From: Hydnum rufescens UP504
Lineage: Eukaryota; Basidiomycota; Agaricomycetes; Cantharellales; Hydnaceae
DNA: 64,000 nucleotides
Assembly (NCBI GenBank): GCA_014904985.1
Contig: MU129049.1
Location: forward strand, 104,292 to 168,291
Direction of reading: 5' to 3'
The number at the start of each line of letters is the position of its first letter. Positions within the stretch are counted from its first letter, which is position 1. A program made the translations under genes and the position numbers. This document shows, in pieces, positions 33,440 to 46,740 of the stretch. Under the pieces are notes generated by a model. The model was given only the letters and a program-made list of their open reading frames with translations, was not told the origin of the DNA and did not search any database.

Positions 33440-35514
33440 ATGGCACCGCTTGATATGGAATACTACAACTTGGTAAGATCATCTTCCCCCTCGGGTCAAA
33501 CTTTTTGGCTCGTATTTGAAGTTGCGACGTCGGCTGAAATTATTGCACAGCTTGGGGTCCCTGCGGATGCCGGGGATGCGGAGCTGAAGAAGGCGTACAG
33601 GAAACAGGCTATTCGTTACCACCCCGATAAGAACCCATCGCCAGATGCGGAGGAGAAATTTAAAGAAATGAGTGTGGCCTATCAGGTGCTCTCAGACAAG
33701 GTGCGCATCCAACCATCTCGGACTCGGGGTGATTGCGCTCAGATTCGACTCTCGTTGATTGTGTGGCGTCTCAGGATCTGAGGGCCTCGTACGATAAGAA
33801 TGGGAAGAAGATGGTGGGCATATATCGTCATTCTACATAGCTATGGCCACTCTATTTACATTGGTATCCATTCTAGGTTGACAGCGTGGGCGGCCCGGAA
33901 GATCCTGCTGCGTTCTTTGCTAATGTGTTTGGTGGTGATGCATTTATGGATCTTGTACGTTCCATGTCCCCATTTTTCGCTCAGACTGCGTTTTCATATC
34001 CGGTCTGATGCGTGTAGATTGGCGAGATCTCCCTGATGAAGGAAATGACCTCGCATGCGGATATCCTAATGACTGAAGAAGAGAAAGCACAGTTAGAGGC
34101 AGCTGAGGCGGCGTCACGAACCCCCGATGCGTTTCCATTACATTCCCCATCAACTGGTCCCACATCGGCGGGGCCGAAGCATAACGACGCTGCCCATCCC
34201 ACTTCAAGATTCTCCCACTCAGCGTCGAACATCGCAACGCCGTCTTCAGATGTTACGCGATTGGACGCTGAGAATGGTGGGATGGGGGGCGCAAAATCCG
34301 AAGCGCGTCCCAAATCGAAAGGTCGTCCCAAGATGACTCCAGAACAAAAGGCCAAACTCGAGAAACTTGAGGAGGAGCGCCGAAAGGCGATGGAGCTGAG
34401 GTAAAGGAGCTTTGATCACGTGATTGAACACCTGCTCATCCAGCGGTTTCCAGGATTACAACGTTAACTCAGAAGCTCAAGGAACGAATTCAGCCTTATG
34501 TGAATGCAAAGGACCCGGGCGGGAAGTCGGATGAAGAAACTATTGCATTTGAAGCCAAGATGCGGAAGGAGGCCGAGGAATTGAAATGGGAGAGTTTCGG
34601 AGTTGAGGTGGGTCAAGTAGTTGAGCAGAGGCTGAACCACGCTTATATGACACCCATTACAGCTGCTAAACACCATCGGTAAGGTTGTCTTTTTTGTTTT
34701 GCTTTTCCCGTTGGTTGACTAATAGAACACGCCAATACAGGCAGTATATATATCATGAAAGCGAGCTCCTTTCTCAAGTCACGGAAATTCCTCGGGATCC
34801 CGGGATTTTTCTCTAGATTAAAAGAAAAGGGAGCATGGCGAAAGACATTTGGGGTCTTGCAATGGGGCGCATGCCGTGATGGAAGTCAGTCGGAATGCGA
34901 TTGGGATGGGCGCGCGGACTTGGCTCACAATTTGATCACCGCAGGACATGCAAAAGCTGCAAAACGCCGAGCTCCAAGAGGAGGAGATCCGATCATTAGA
35001 ACAGGGCCTGACTGGGAAGGTACTGTTACGGATTACAGATTACGGATTACGGATGGGGGACCGGCTGTATCCTGATGATTTTTCTACATAGATAATGCTG
35101 GTGTCATGGCGCGGCACACGGTTTGAAGTCACGCAGGTGCTGCGAGAGGTCGTTGACAAGGTGCTGAAGGAGCCAGGTGTCACGGACGACATTCTTGTCA
35201 AACGTGCTAGGGTTAGCGGTGCCTCCCACAATATGCGTGCTTGATCTGGCTAACACGGGATCTGCCGCTAGGCTATACTCCTTATTGGTATTGTGTTTAA
35301 ATCCATCCAGCCGGATGAATCCCCAGAAGACCGACGGGAACTCGAAAGGTGCGAGGCCCTGCTGACGACGTGCTCTTGTCCCGTAGTGACATTAGATACT
35401 TCTAGATTGGTAGCGGAGGCTGCAAAGCCCAAGAGGAAAGTTAAGAAGGCGGGCCTAACTCCTGCCCCGGCAAATCCTAGTTCGCCTCCACCGAAAGCAG
35501 AGTCTTCGTCATGA
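33440..35514 (+). CDS. J-protein with DnaJ-X domain (Caj1/Djp1-like)
   Basis: Hsp70 co-chaperone. Exons 33,440-33,472, 33,551-33,700, 33,775-33,813, 33,877-33,954, 34,018-34,400, 34,454-34,607, 34,663-34,678, 34,741 onward and three more to the stop at 35,514. The J-domain is complete: [29 protein letters not shown] with the HPD motif, then [13 protein letters not shown]. Next are [16 protein letters not shown], a linker rich in Ser/Thr and Lys/Glu, and the X-domain ([77 protein letters not shown]). Two one-base gaps in G-runs near 34,833 and 34,866 break the frame inside a well-conserved exon. A consensus error is more likely than a dead gene. Similar yeast proteins aid peroxisomal or ER client traffic. 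Confidence 0.85.
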
Positions 35515-35751
35515 TTTCTATGTGTTGCAATATTTTTTACGTTCCTGATGATTGGATGCACGGAATTAATGAGATTATTCACTCCTCCCTGTTTTTTTCG
35601 ACTGTTGGGGTGTAACCACACGCGGAGTACCCGCGCGGTTGTCGTCTCAACTTGCTTTATATATCCCTCATCCTCCCCCCGAGTCTGATCCGATAGATAG
35701 AACCATTACTCGGGACTCCCTCAACCCTTGAGTTATCCAGCTTGAGAGAGA
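35515..35751. promoter_or_regulatory. intergenic region upstream of the ZIP transporter
   Basis: 237 bp. A TTTATATAT box-like sequence lies at about 35,656, roughly 95 bp before the ATG at 35,752. No zinc-response element was identified with confidence. Confidence 0.3.
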
Positions 35752-37035
35752 ATGAGTGCCAATTGCGGAGCAGCGGACAATGGCAAGCCGACGTGGCAGA
35801 AACTACGTATCGGGGCTGTCTTCATCATCCTCGTCACATCCCTCTGTGGGACGCTATTCCCCATCATCTCCAGGCGCAAGTGGAAGATTCCAATCCTTGC
35901 CTTCGAATTTATCAAGTACTTTGGCTCGGGGGTCATCGTGCGTACCACCCACTCATTTTCTTTCCTCTGACTCATGTACATCGGTCCGACCTAGATCGCC
36001 ACCGCTTTCATACACTTGCTAGCGCCCGCGTTCGCCGAACTAGGCGCAGCGTGTGTCACTGGTACATGGCAGACGTACCCCTTCGCGTCCGCATTCGCCA
36101 TGGCCTCGGTCTTTGGCCTATTCTTTCTCGAACTGTTCGCCGTCCGGCTCGGCACAAAATTGCTCGCTGGAGCTGGCCTGGGGCATGGTGCGTACCCAAA
36201 TTATCCGGCTTGTCCGTCGTTCATGGTCCTAGCATGAGGTCATTGACCGGGGAGGCCAAAACAGACACGCACGATGGCCACGCACCGCACATTCAACCAG
36301 AAATCCCCGCAGTGAGCCAGGATAATGCGGACGTGGAGAAGAGAGCAAGCGCTTTCTTGAGTTCGGCCGAGGACCTGGCTCCTCCCATCATTAAGGACAG
36401 CGAGGTTATGGCCCAGATCGTCGGCATCGCTATTCTCGAATTTGGCGTGATATTCCATTCGATTATTATTGGCATTACCCTCGCAGTGAACACAGATTTC
36501 AGGACGTTATTCGTTGTCATCGTCTTCCACCGTGGGTGTTTTTTTTTTTTTGGGATCTCATTGCGTGGCCCCGCTGAATGGTTCTTTCCTAGAAATGTTT
36601 GAAGGTTTAGGTTTGGGCTCGCGCTTGGCTTACCTTGCCTTGACACCCAAGTATTCATGGGTCCCGTACGCGGGCGCGATCGCATACTCTGTCATGACCC
36701 CTATTGGGATCGCGGTTGGGCTCGGCGTTCGGTCGACGTACAACCCTGACAGTGCGAGAGCCAACATTGTCACGGGTACATTGGACTCTATTTCGGCCGG
36801 AATCCTCCTGTACACAGGTCTCGTCGAGGTTCGTAACGTATCCTTCCTTTCTCCCGATACCCTTCGTAATTTCTTTTCTTTTTTTTTTTTTTTGCGGGGT
36901 TGGCGACAGCTACTGGCCCACGAATTCCTCTTCAACTCCAAGATGCAAAACGCATCCACGTTCAAGATTGCGTATGCGAATTGCTGCATGCTCCTCGGTG
37001 CGGGGATCATGGCCCTCCTCGGACGATGGGCATGA
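35752..37035 (+). CDS. ZIP-family zinc/iron transporter (ZRT1-like)
   Basis: Plasma-membrane divalent cation importer. Exons 35,752-35,937, 35,995-36,187, 36,265-36,531, 36,593-36,828 and 36,910-37,035, all in phase, giving about 335 residues. Start chosen at MSANCGAAD. Transmembrane helices I-III are IGAVFIILVTSLCGTLFPII, FIKYFGSGVIVIATAFIHLL and FAMASVFGLFFLELFAVRLG. The cytosolic loop has the His motif HDGHAPH, then helix IV with EFGVIFHSIIIGITLAV (the metal-binding HSxxIG signature), helix V beginning MFEGLGLGSRL, and IPIG-type helices to LLGAGIMALLGRWA at the C-terminus. Length and topology are normal for fungal ZRT proteins. The third intron contains a T14 run. Confidence 0.93.
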
Positions 37036-40000
37036 ACTGCTATCGCGCTTCTTTGATGAAGATTACTTGTTACCATATATGTTTTCGAAAGCTTTTTCTT
37101 GATGAACGTGGACTTGAGAATGTAATGTAAGTAGTAGTCACACACTTGTGTATTGTAACAAAGTAGAGGCCGTCGTTTCCAGAGCTCCCCGGATGCAAAT
37201 CCTTGATCGCCCTGGCTTGGCAGTTGGGCACCCGGTTTTGACAAGTTTACCCCGTATGTTAACGTTGTACCAAGTGAGGAGAGGTGATTACGGGTGGATC
37301 ATGCGAATACCTGTCCAGGCCACCGTTGAGATTCGAAGAGTGGAGCACAGGGAATTTGTGCCTGTGTCCCACAAAGGCTACTAGCCCCTTTACAGTATTT
37401 GTGGGATGCCAAATCCAGAGTTCCGCACCGGTCGACAGTCCCCGACGATGGTCCATATTGGTCCTCGGGCACGGACTCACGTATTCGAAACAGACATCGA
37501 AGAGCATAGAGATGGATCATGGATGGGTGACCCGAGTAGTGCAATCCCGCAGTCGTCGCGGGTTCAAACTTTAATTGCTCTGTTATGCAAATCAGGATAG
37601 CTGTCCAACTCTGCCTCGTGTTCCCCGATCGGGACTCCAAATACTGTACGTATATACGCATGAGCTCGGCAAGCGATATCGAAACGCAGATTTGCATTTC
37701 TGCAAGTCCGTACTCACGTTCCTCCTACCTACACAACAATAGGGTACCGCATACGAGCCTGAAGATGCCAATCCGTCATGAGTCAGAGGGTCGAAGGGAT
37801 GTGGAGTCGGGTGATTTCCGGATTTCTGCACCACGACCGCGTGTTGCCGGCTACAACCCATACATGTTTGATCGATGGTATCAATGGCACTTAACTATTC
37901 ACGACGCAGTTCCCCCGCAACATCCTGATTGCATCGATCTGTTCCCTCCTTTTCGTTCCCGGTTTTCTCCCTTGCGTTCAGTGCTCAACAGATCTCGCTT
38001 CAGATCGCTCCCGATCCAGCCTCTTTTGATCGTTCGAGCTCCGTAGAGAGTGTCCATCTTCCCGCGCGATCTCATGTGCTCTCTCTCGCTCTTCCCCATG
38101 ATGATCCAGACATCGCTCCTGGAAACTTCACGCCATCCCTGGATTTCTCACGATAAGGCTGCAGTGTGCTAAGTGGCCATAGACTCTCGTTGAGGGCCAA
38201 AAATCCAACTCCTTCTGGGGGCATAGCGCATTTCCTGTTCCCCGTCTACAGTCGAATGATCTCCACCCCTCGTTGGGTAGGCACTTTCCTCAATACCCTC
38301 GTTCGCCATTCTTCCATCCTCACCTGGTACCTGGTGGCCCGGGTGAAGATGTGTCTACGTCAGCACGTGCACAAGTCTCTATTCCGTCAGATCCTGTGGT
38401 TCTTCCGGGCCGCGGTGGCAGAGGCGGAGCTCTATACTAGGTTTAGGTACATAGGTATGTCGCCGACGTCAGTGCGTTGTGTATGTGGTTGGTTGACTGG
38501 GGATGATCCTCACTTTCCACGCTCTTTCGATGCGAAGCCGGATGGTAACTTAATGTCAATCGGACTCCTGAAGCCAAGGCCTTCTTCATCGATACGCTCT
38601 GGAACAGTATATCAAGTGGGATCTGGGCCGACGTCACCCATCGAGCATCTTCAGTGCGCGGGGATTTCCCATAGCTCCTTACATGACCTTGCTCTGGACT
38701 CTTAGGGATGCCGACCAGAAGGGGGACACTAGAGGCGTAAATGAAAAACTCTGAAGAAGTCGAAATTTCGACGATCACCCGGGTGGTGAACAAGAAAGAC
38801 AAGGCGAATAGGAGGTGGAGCCAAGGAAAAGTGAGAGAAATGAATGTCTATCGTAAGTGATTCTCAATGTTTTTTTTTTTTTAGGAAGAGGGTTGAAATC
38901 ATCGACAGACGCCCCCCCCCTGAACATCGACGAGCTGCGAACGAAGACCAAGGCTGTCTTTTGGGATCTGTAACAAAGATACAGCAGCCTTGCATTCAGC
39001 TCTATGGTTTCCAAGGGGGCATGGTAACGTTGTTAGAAGGTAAAGTGAAAAATCCAAAGGATTGATCCCGAGTAGAAAATTAGATCACGGATGAAAATAC
39101 AGAACAGGAACAAGGGGTGATTGTGACGGGGACCCAGGTTTCTCGCAAATGATCGTTGGTGCTTCGAGCCTTGCCAAGTCCTGCGTGGCATTGACTTGAA
39201 TCATCAACATTTTCAGTAGGGCACCAAGCTTACACTCCACTTGGACTTCAACCTGAATGTTGACCTGAATCCTAACTATGAACCTCTGTCTGGATGTCGA
39301 CCCTCACTTCAAAACAGTATGCGGCGGGGGCTGGTCTCCTGATAGACCCTCGCCGCTTCTATTTTCGAAGTGGAGGAAATTGACAGAGTTTCGTGGTCTC
39401 TGACTCTCAAGAACTCCTGGGAAACGAGAGTTGAAAGCTTCTGGTGGCGATAACAGTGACTGCAAGGGCTAGGACGGAACGGCCGAGACTGACGCTCAAG
39501 GCTTCGGGTGATATTCGTCACCTGAATCAGCCCCAGGGTCTATGTAGACATCCTCGTCCTCAGTTTGTCGGTCGTTGCTACCCAATGGTAACAAAGCGAT
39601 GGCCGTGGACTCACTACTATGACGCCTCCTGATTTTGGTGGCGTGCCGTCTCTTGACTTGCTCTGGTGTCTTTGTTCTTGGCATCCGGGGACTGACCACT
39701 TTTGCATCCATGGAATGATATGTTTCAAATGATTGACGGACACGTTCGATAGACGCCCTGAGCCTTTCCGTCTCACCTGATCCATCCAACAGGACTAATG
39801 TATTTTATTCTAATGTAGGAAACTGAGATGGTTCGAGCGTACTCATGTCTTTATTGGCCATGGTGGGTTCTGAACCTGCGAGATAACAAGGTGGGGCCCC
39901 AAGGCTACCGTTCACAGTACTCTCTGCGAATTACCTTTGGATTGCTGGATGAGCATGGCGGGCGCGTGGGCTGGTTTTATGTCTAAGGGCGTTCGGTGTA

Positions 40001-40542
40001 ACCCACCCTTCGGGTGCTGTGCTCCAGACAGGTTCAATTCCCAGAAGCCAAGTTTCTAATCGGCAGTGTCTGGGCAAGTGGGTACTACCATAAGTTCAGG
40101 AAAGTGTAAATTCAAGTAGATTTTCCTGGTTAGCATTACAATCCCACTGCATCGACCCCTGTATTCATTAATCTATTGAGTGAAGTCCTTGTATGACTTT
40201 GGGCTATGGGTTTTTTGTTCTACATGGGGTTGGTGTGATCACGGCTATGATGTCTTATCGTAAGTCTAGAGAGTCTAGATATACTCGGCCTTGCAGATGA
40301 GGATTATTAGCCTTGTTCGCTCAAGTCCTTATTTTATAACCACAGGGGTGAACAATGTCACCAATGAACATTGCCCCACCAGCTTCGAATTTTGAACAAC
40401 GGCACTGCGTACGCATATTAATAAATAGGCGAAAGGAGAGAAAGACTATAGCAGGAATTGCTACATAATTTATGGGCGCCAGCGCAATAGTAAATCTGCT
40501 CCACCGTCCTGCTACATGCTGAGAGCCCCAAGTACACTCAGC
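37036..40542. other. 3.5-kb region without a supported gene
   Basis: Several overlapping frames occur (37,585-38,046 plus, 38,166-38,705 plus, 39,496-39,789 minus) but none carries a recognised domain. The 38,160-38,860 stretch looks like a decayed coding region because partial frames change every 50-100 bp. tRNA-like B-box sequences appear near 37,560 (GGGTTCAAACT) and 40,031 (AGGTTCAATTCCC). Confidence 0.4.
39499..39789 (-). other. 97-codon basic ORF, unknown
   Basis: MDGSGETERLRASIERVRQ, a Lys/Arg-rich middle (PRTKTPEQVKRRHATKIRRR) and an acidic tail ending DSGDEYHPKP. No family recognised. Coding status uncertain. Confidence 0.25.
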
Positions 40543-42841
40543 TTACTCTTCGTCGGTCTGGTTGTCAATGGTCAGCAACGCCGCGGCAGGGCGAACTTTG
40601 ATTCTGCAGTTGAATAGGCACGGGATCCTGGAAGCAAGCAATGTAAGCGAAAGCGGTTGGTTATCCAAGAAACGCCGCTCCCACCCGTACGGTGGAGTAG
40701 GGTCTCTTGTAGGCGTAATCTCATTTCCTTGAGAATCTAACGCTTTGGAAAACGTGGTGGTTGCTAGAAGGAGCGTGATGTTCGCAAACAACACCATGTC
40801 GGCAAAATCTTGGCCTGGGCAAATACTGCAGTAATCGTTCGCATTAATCATGGATATCGCACAGCTCGCAGCATTAAAGCACCAACCGTCGGCCAATACC
40901 GAAAGAAAATTGATGGGGATCCAACGGGAAATGTCCATCTGCATTCGGTTCGTCAAATCGCTCCGGTCTGAAGGCTTCGGGATCTGGATACATCTCTTCA
41001 TCCCGGGAGATGCACCTGTTAGTGGAAGTGTTGGAAGATAATAAGATTCAATACTACTCGAGCTCATAACAGTGAGGGGTACCAAATGCAAGGAATAACG
41101 ACCGTGCCTGAAACGAGAGGATCGATAAGGGTATCCTATAAAGGCGTAACAACCGAAACACCTTTCGGAATAAAATACCCTAGTGGACATGCAGAGCGTT
41201 CAGGATTATTCAGAGAAGAGGTGGGATCCCAGGGATACCTTTGTACTCATCATCCTCCGTAAGCCGATGGACCAGGGCTACCGGCGACACTAGCCACCAT
41301 CGAACAAGCTCCTTAATCAGGTTTTCCACATACGGCAGAGAGTCCCGGCTGCAGGGATAAATGAACGAAAAGACTCAGCACGGTGAATAAGGAGAGGTAG
41401 GGACTTACTCGTGCATGCCAGGCAGTCTGTCACTTCCCACAACACGCTCTATTTCGTCCTGTGCCTTCCTCTGCACCTCAGGATATAACAACATGGCGAG
41501 CACAAAGGCGTGAAGCATGGTGGAAGTGGTATCGGCCCCACCTGCATCTGGGGTTCGACCAGAGCCCGGTAATGGTGGTGTCATCAGAAATCACATACAC
41601 ACATCCTCACCCCTCGAGTTCAGAGCTTACACATCGATGCTGATAGCCATGTCATTGTTCGTTCGTCGGTGCCACCCTCTTCGAGCAGGTTCAGAGCAAA
41701 TGATGGCTTCGCAGTTCCAGCGTTCTAAACACTCTTCGTGAGGACGATAGACCACACGAGGGGAATTGGATTCTAAGTTAACCTTTTGGCTTTTGACATA
41801 GTTGAAAGGCTTGGAAATGGCAACGCGGTCCTCCTTTCCCCATGCGGCCAGAAGCTTAATCTCACTTCCCAACCAAGGCACCCAGCGGGGGATGGACTTC
41901 ACTGTACGTTGGATAGAACCATAAGTGTCAAGCAGGATGAGGGAAATTGCTGCACGCAACTGATTGGGAAGATAGTCATCCAAAGCGAGCCCGGAGTTAG
42001 CGCAGACACGATATGGACAAGAAATGTACCCCCAGCTGTGACAAGCTGTGTATACACACCACTTCAGTTTCGATTTCGACATAGTTTAATTGAGTGATAC
42101 CTCATCGTCGAGGGCCTCGGTGTCCCGAATATCGTAAGTAATCCCAAGAATCACTCTTACTGTATTTCTAGGAAAAGGGATTATGCAATCTAGGATTCCA
42201 AGAAATGTCAATAAATGGCAGTCTTACAAGCGTAGTGCATCCCTCCAATTGTCTGGATCCCGGTGCAAACTCCGCAGGCACCGATGTGCTTCCTGCTCGA
42301 CTATCGGCCAATACTGAGCAACGGCCCCCTTGTTCATATGCTGGTGAAACAGTTTCCGTTCTAATTTCCATGTTGGTCCAAATGTCTCCGAGAGAAGACT
42401 TTTGATCCCCATCCTGATTAGGAGATAGAAGTTAGGGGTGGCAGATTTAAGAGTATTCCCGCCTCCTGACATTTCGACGATCGAGGATCCGGGTCGATCA
42501 GAATATATCGACCCCCGATTCCCCAACAGATCTTGCATTGAGCGATAAGAGCTCAGAACCAGAACCGACATGGCTGGATTGTAGAAAAAGGTGACGTCCC
42601 CTATCGTACGGTCAACACTTAGATCGCTTGATCAGTGAACCTCGGGCAAACCATAAGTCTTAGATATATCCTTGATATATCTGTACCTAAAATCATTCTT
42701 GAGCTTGTGAAGATTTCCAAGAACAGGGATTCCGGGTGGGCCCGGAGGACGGCACTTGGGCTTCATGAGAGAATGGAGGATAGTAATCGCCATAGCCCCC
42801 AAAACAAGAAAGATTGCATATTCGTGGAGAAGCAAAGCCAT
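40543..42841 (-). CDS. cytochrome P450, copy 2
   Basis: Start [20 protein letters not shown] (membrane anchor) at 42,841, hinge [17 protein letters not shown], then [33 protein letters not shown] (C-helix WxxxR-type), I-helix AGGADTTST near 41,540, [14 protein letters not shown], ExxR in KELVRW near 41,310, FRPERF near 40,960, and the haem loop FGIGRR / [13 protein letters not shown] split by an intron at about 40,830-40,895. Stop at 40,543 after [14 protein letters not shown]. About ten short introns and no frame break noticed. It sits head-to-tail with copy 3, 1.2 kb away. Upstream DNA of copies 2 and 3 shares an AATATTATGCTTTG stretch (43,215 and 46,840), so the duplication probably included the promoter. 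Confidence 0.9.
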
Positions 42842-44033
42842 AAGAAGTGTATTTCAAGACGGGAAACTTGAAGGGCATGAAGACCTTGAGTCTTACATAT
42901 GTGAGCGGCGTAGACATTTGATCTCGCAATATACGACATCGCGACTTACCAAGCGATCCTGCGTTGGAATAAAATCTGCTGGTCCCCAGTTGCCATGATA
43001 GAGGTCCATCATCGAAGCCGATAGTCATATCAGGGTGAATCCCCGGCGAGGCACCGGGCGTGATATGAACCCAGCTTGAAAGTTCACACGTCAAAGACCC
43101 GAATAAATCAAAGGCACATTTGAAGGGGCCTTCTCCGCTGGCACCATCACAGTCGAAACCAGCTGTGCACTAACAGCACCTGCAGCCGCAAATAAACCCA
43201 ATCGCCAAATATTATGCTTTGACTCATACACTGCAGGAGGTCTCAGCGCATCTAGTTGTTGCTGAAACGTGAATATTTGCTGCTATCTTGAAACGAGAAG
43301 AGCAGGAATGCTGACTCTACTGAAGGAAAGCCCTGCAGGCCGAAGAAACCGAGCGGCGCCGACTTAAAGCGGGAATACTGTTCTCCTAAAGCCGCTAATT
43401 AGAAGCAGAGCCTTTGGTTGTGAGTGGTAGACTTGCATCTAGACTATCTGAACTGACGTACAATGACGCTCGTTGTGATGTGACGCCAGATGTGACCTAG
43501 GGACCTTCCGCTAAGAACCGTTCAAAGCAATACCCTGCCAATCCATGATGATTGGGCCTTGTAACACTCTTTGTTCTGCGCGGTCTGAAGCGGAAAAGCA
43601 CCATGTGGAAGCTGGTGTTTCTTGGCGCAATGGCGCTGAGGGCTCTCAAATTTGAGACAACAAGAGGTGGGCGCCTACTCGAACACAGTACCGTAGGAAT
43701 TGTCCGCAGATAGCTGGAAGACAAGTGTCTGCTCTACTTCTGACTTTAGCCCGCTCGATGCAGACGTCGAGGTGAATCGTTTACCACTTTTCATCGTTCT
43801 ATCTCGCGGCGTGACTAAAACCTACGTGTCCCGTGTCCATTTTTTGGTTTCCCTGTCAAGAATGGTGGCATCATATGATAGGAGAGTGCTGCTCTAAAAG
43901 GAACAAAGGTGTACACGTGTTGATAAACAGGACGGAGAGTCTCGAGGCCACTGCGACGAAACTCGTGGAAAGCCACCATAATAGTACATTTACTCCCTCC
44001 CCATTGAAAGTGAAAAGTGCGTCCGGCTTACAT
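42842..44033. other. region between P450 copies 2 and 3
   Basis: 1.2 kb with short open frames only. It includes the upstream region of copy 2 and the 3' flank of copy 3. Confidence 0.4.
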
Positions 44034-46355
44034 TTACTCGATTTGATTGTCATCGACCAGGAAGGTCGCAGCTGGGCGAACCTCGACTCTGCATTTGAAT
44101 GAGGGGGGATATCTAGAACACATAACCGTAAATACAAGGCAACGCAAGGATTATAAAAGGAAGAGTGTCCCCACTGTTCCGTGGGACTAGCTGGGATCGT
44201 CGAGGGTGTAATCTCGTTCTCTTGGGCATCTAATGATTTAGAAAGCGTAGTCGTTGCAAGAAAGACTGAAATGGTCGAAAAGAGCACCATGTCGGCAAAA
44301 TCTTGACCCGGACACATGCTGCGGCGAAGGTTCACAGATATCCATTATTGACAGAGTAGAACCACTGACCGTCGACCCATACTAAATGAAAATTTATGGG
44401 GATCCAGGGGCAACTGGCCATTGGGACTCACTTCATCGAATCGTTCCGGTCTGAAAGTCTCCGGGTCTGGATACATGTCTTGATCCCGAGCGACACACCT
44501 ATCGTTGGGGGGGGGGGATAATAAGATTAAAATATAAGGCGGGGTTGTCATCATAGATCATACCAAACCCCAGGAAGCACGATCGTGTCTGAAAGTAGAG
44601 GATCGATGAGGTGATTGTACTTTTATGGAAATATGAGAGCAGAGACCTTTCGGAATAAAATATCCTAATGGGTCACATGGAGAGTTCAGCATCATTCATA
44701 CAAGGGCACGGTAATTTGTAGAGACCTCTGTACTCATCATCTTCCATCAGCCGATGGGGGACTCCCAAGGGTGCGAGAGACCACCAACGAATCACTTCCT
44801 TTATCAAATTTTCTACGTAAGGCAGGCGGACTCGACTGTGGAGGACAATACATCAGCTCTATTAGTCGAGTAATAGCATATTTAAGTACAAGAGGGATGG
44901 ACTCACTCCTGTATACTAGGCAGTCGGTCATTTCCCACCACACGCTCAATTTCATGTTGCGCCTTCCTCTGCGCCTCGGGATATAACACCATGGCGAGCA
45001 CAAAGGCGTGAAGCACGACAAAAATGGTATCGGCCCCCCCTACATCTGGCGATCGGCCAGAGAAGGAGAATAAAAGGATTAGAAACCACACACATCCATC
45101 CGCACAATCCGAGATCAGAACTCACACATCGATGAAGCTAGCCAAGCCATAGTTCGTTCGTCGGTAGCACCCCCCTCGAGAAGACTCAAAACAAAGGATC
45201 GCCTCGCGGTTCCAGAGTTCTAAGCTCCGATTGTCACCCACAATGGATGACGATAGCCACACAAAAAAAATGCGGATTCGAGACCGACCTTTTGGATTTT
45301 GACATGATTGAAAAGCCTGACAATGGCGCTGCGATCCTCCTTGCCCCATGAGGAGATGAGTCTAATCTCGTCTCCTAACCAAGGCATCCAGGACGGGACG
45401 TGTCTCACTGTATGTAGGATCAAGTAGTAAGCGCCCGAACGAGATAGAGGAACGTGATTGCGCGCAACAGATAGGGAAAGTATTGATCCAAAGCAAACCT
45501 GGAGCTAGCGTCGATAGAATGTGCTTTACAAAATTATTCGCAGCTGTCACCCGCTATATACGCAAACAAAGTCAGCTTCTATTGTTGAAACAGCAGTTTA
45601 AGCGATTAACACCTTGTCTTCTGCGGAGTCAACATCCCAAATATCGTAGGTAACCCCCAGGATGACTCTTGTCGTATCTCTAGGGGGAAGAAAGGGATAT
45701 GCATCCAAGAAAGAAATCGGAATAAATGACAATCTTACAAGCGTAGCTCATCCATCCAGTTGTCTGGATTTCGATGCAATCTCCGTAAGCACCGCCTCGA
45801 CTCCTGTTCGACAGTCGGAAAATACTGAGGAAGAGCCCCCTTGTTCATATGCTGGTGAAAGAGTTTCCGCTGCAGCTTCCAGCTTGGACCGAAGGCTTCT
45901 GTCCCCAGATTTCGGGTTCCCATCCTGATTAGGGTATGAAAGTCAGTGGAGGCGAACCTAACAGATTATTCGGTCTCTCCTCACATGTCAAAGATCGAGG
46001 ATCCGGGTCTGTCAGAATAGATCGACCCACGATTCACAAGTAGATCTTGCATCGAGCGATATGAGGTCAGGACCAGAACCGAGATCGTAGGGTTGTAGAA
46101 AAAGATGACGTCCCCTATCGTACGATCAGCACGCAAATCGCTCGATCAGTGGACTTTGGGCAGACCGTGGGTCTTGGATATATCTTCAATATATTTGTGT
46201 CTGAAGTCATTTTCGAGCTTGTGAAGATTTCCGAGGATCGGGATTCCGGGGGGTCCTGGAGGATATCTCCTGGCCTTCATGAGAGAACGGAGGACGGTAA
46301 AGGCGATAGCTCCAAGAACAAGAAGGATTGCATATCCGCGGAGAAGTAAACCCAT
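44034..46355 (-). CDS. cytochrome P450, copy 3
   Basis: Start MGLLLRGYAILLVLGAIAFT at 46,355, hinge [49 protein letters not shown]-helix VGGADTIFV near 45,030, [14 protein letters not shown], ExxR in KEVIRW near 44,795, FRPERF near 44,440, and haem-loop pieces FSMGRR and [13 protein letters not shown] across an intron near 44,320-44,370. Stop at 44,034 after FLVDDNQIE. A run of nine or more G occurs in an intron near 44,507. Closest to copy 2 in gene order and to both others in sequence. Ordinary P450 length (about 500 residues). Substrate unknown. Confidence 0.9.
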
Positions 46356-46619
46356 GCGAAGGGTATGTTAAGACAGAGAACAGCGTGCAGACCTTGAGTT
46401 TTAAATATGTGAGCGTGTACATTCGACTTCGCAAGATATAATATCCCGACTTACTAAACTATCTAGGTTGGAACCTGGGGTGGAATACTTTTCTATGGTC
46501 GCCATGGTCAGGCTGGCCGCTGATAGTCCATCGAGATGAATCTCGGAGAGATGCCGGGTCTGAGATGAGCCTAGGTTGAAAATTCATGCACCAAAGACTC
46601 TAATAGGTTGAGTCCATAC

Positions 46620-46740
46620 AGTATTCTGTCAGCGGATTGGGTCTACAAAAGATCCCGATCGTATCCTGCCGTATTTAGATATGGACCTATATACGTATTA
46701 TGTAACGTATTCGGCTCTTGCCGACCAGTTTTTCCACGTA
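46620..46740 (+). repeat. dispersed fragment shared with 13,355-13,480
   Basis: Same order of blocks as the 13.4-kb copy (see there). Here one frame stays open further as SALADQFFHVFDRAALSTGT then AGVIKLQVALV, suggesting an ancient exon. No family recognised. Confidence 0.55.

Noticed and set aside
36541..36900. T14 and T15 runs in the ZIP gene as possible frame shifts
   Set aside because: Both lie inside introns, and the exon phases join correctly without them.
37480..37580. 5S rRNA or tRNA gene suggested by GGATGGGTGACC and GGGTTCAAAC
   Set aside because: The rest of the 5S sequence and the cloverleaf stems are missing. Kept only as a weak SINE hint.
38160..38860. Decayed enzyme gene in the 38-kb gap
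   Set aside because: Frames change often and no motif could be tied to a known family, so only mentioned as a possible remnant.
40543..46355. Secondary-metabolite gene cluster around P450 copies 2 and 3
   Set aside because: No polyketide synthase, NRPS, terpene cyclase, transporter or cluster regulator is found nearby.
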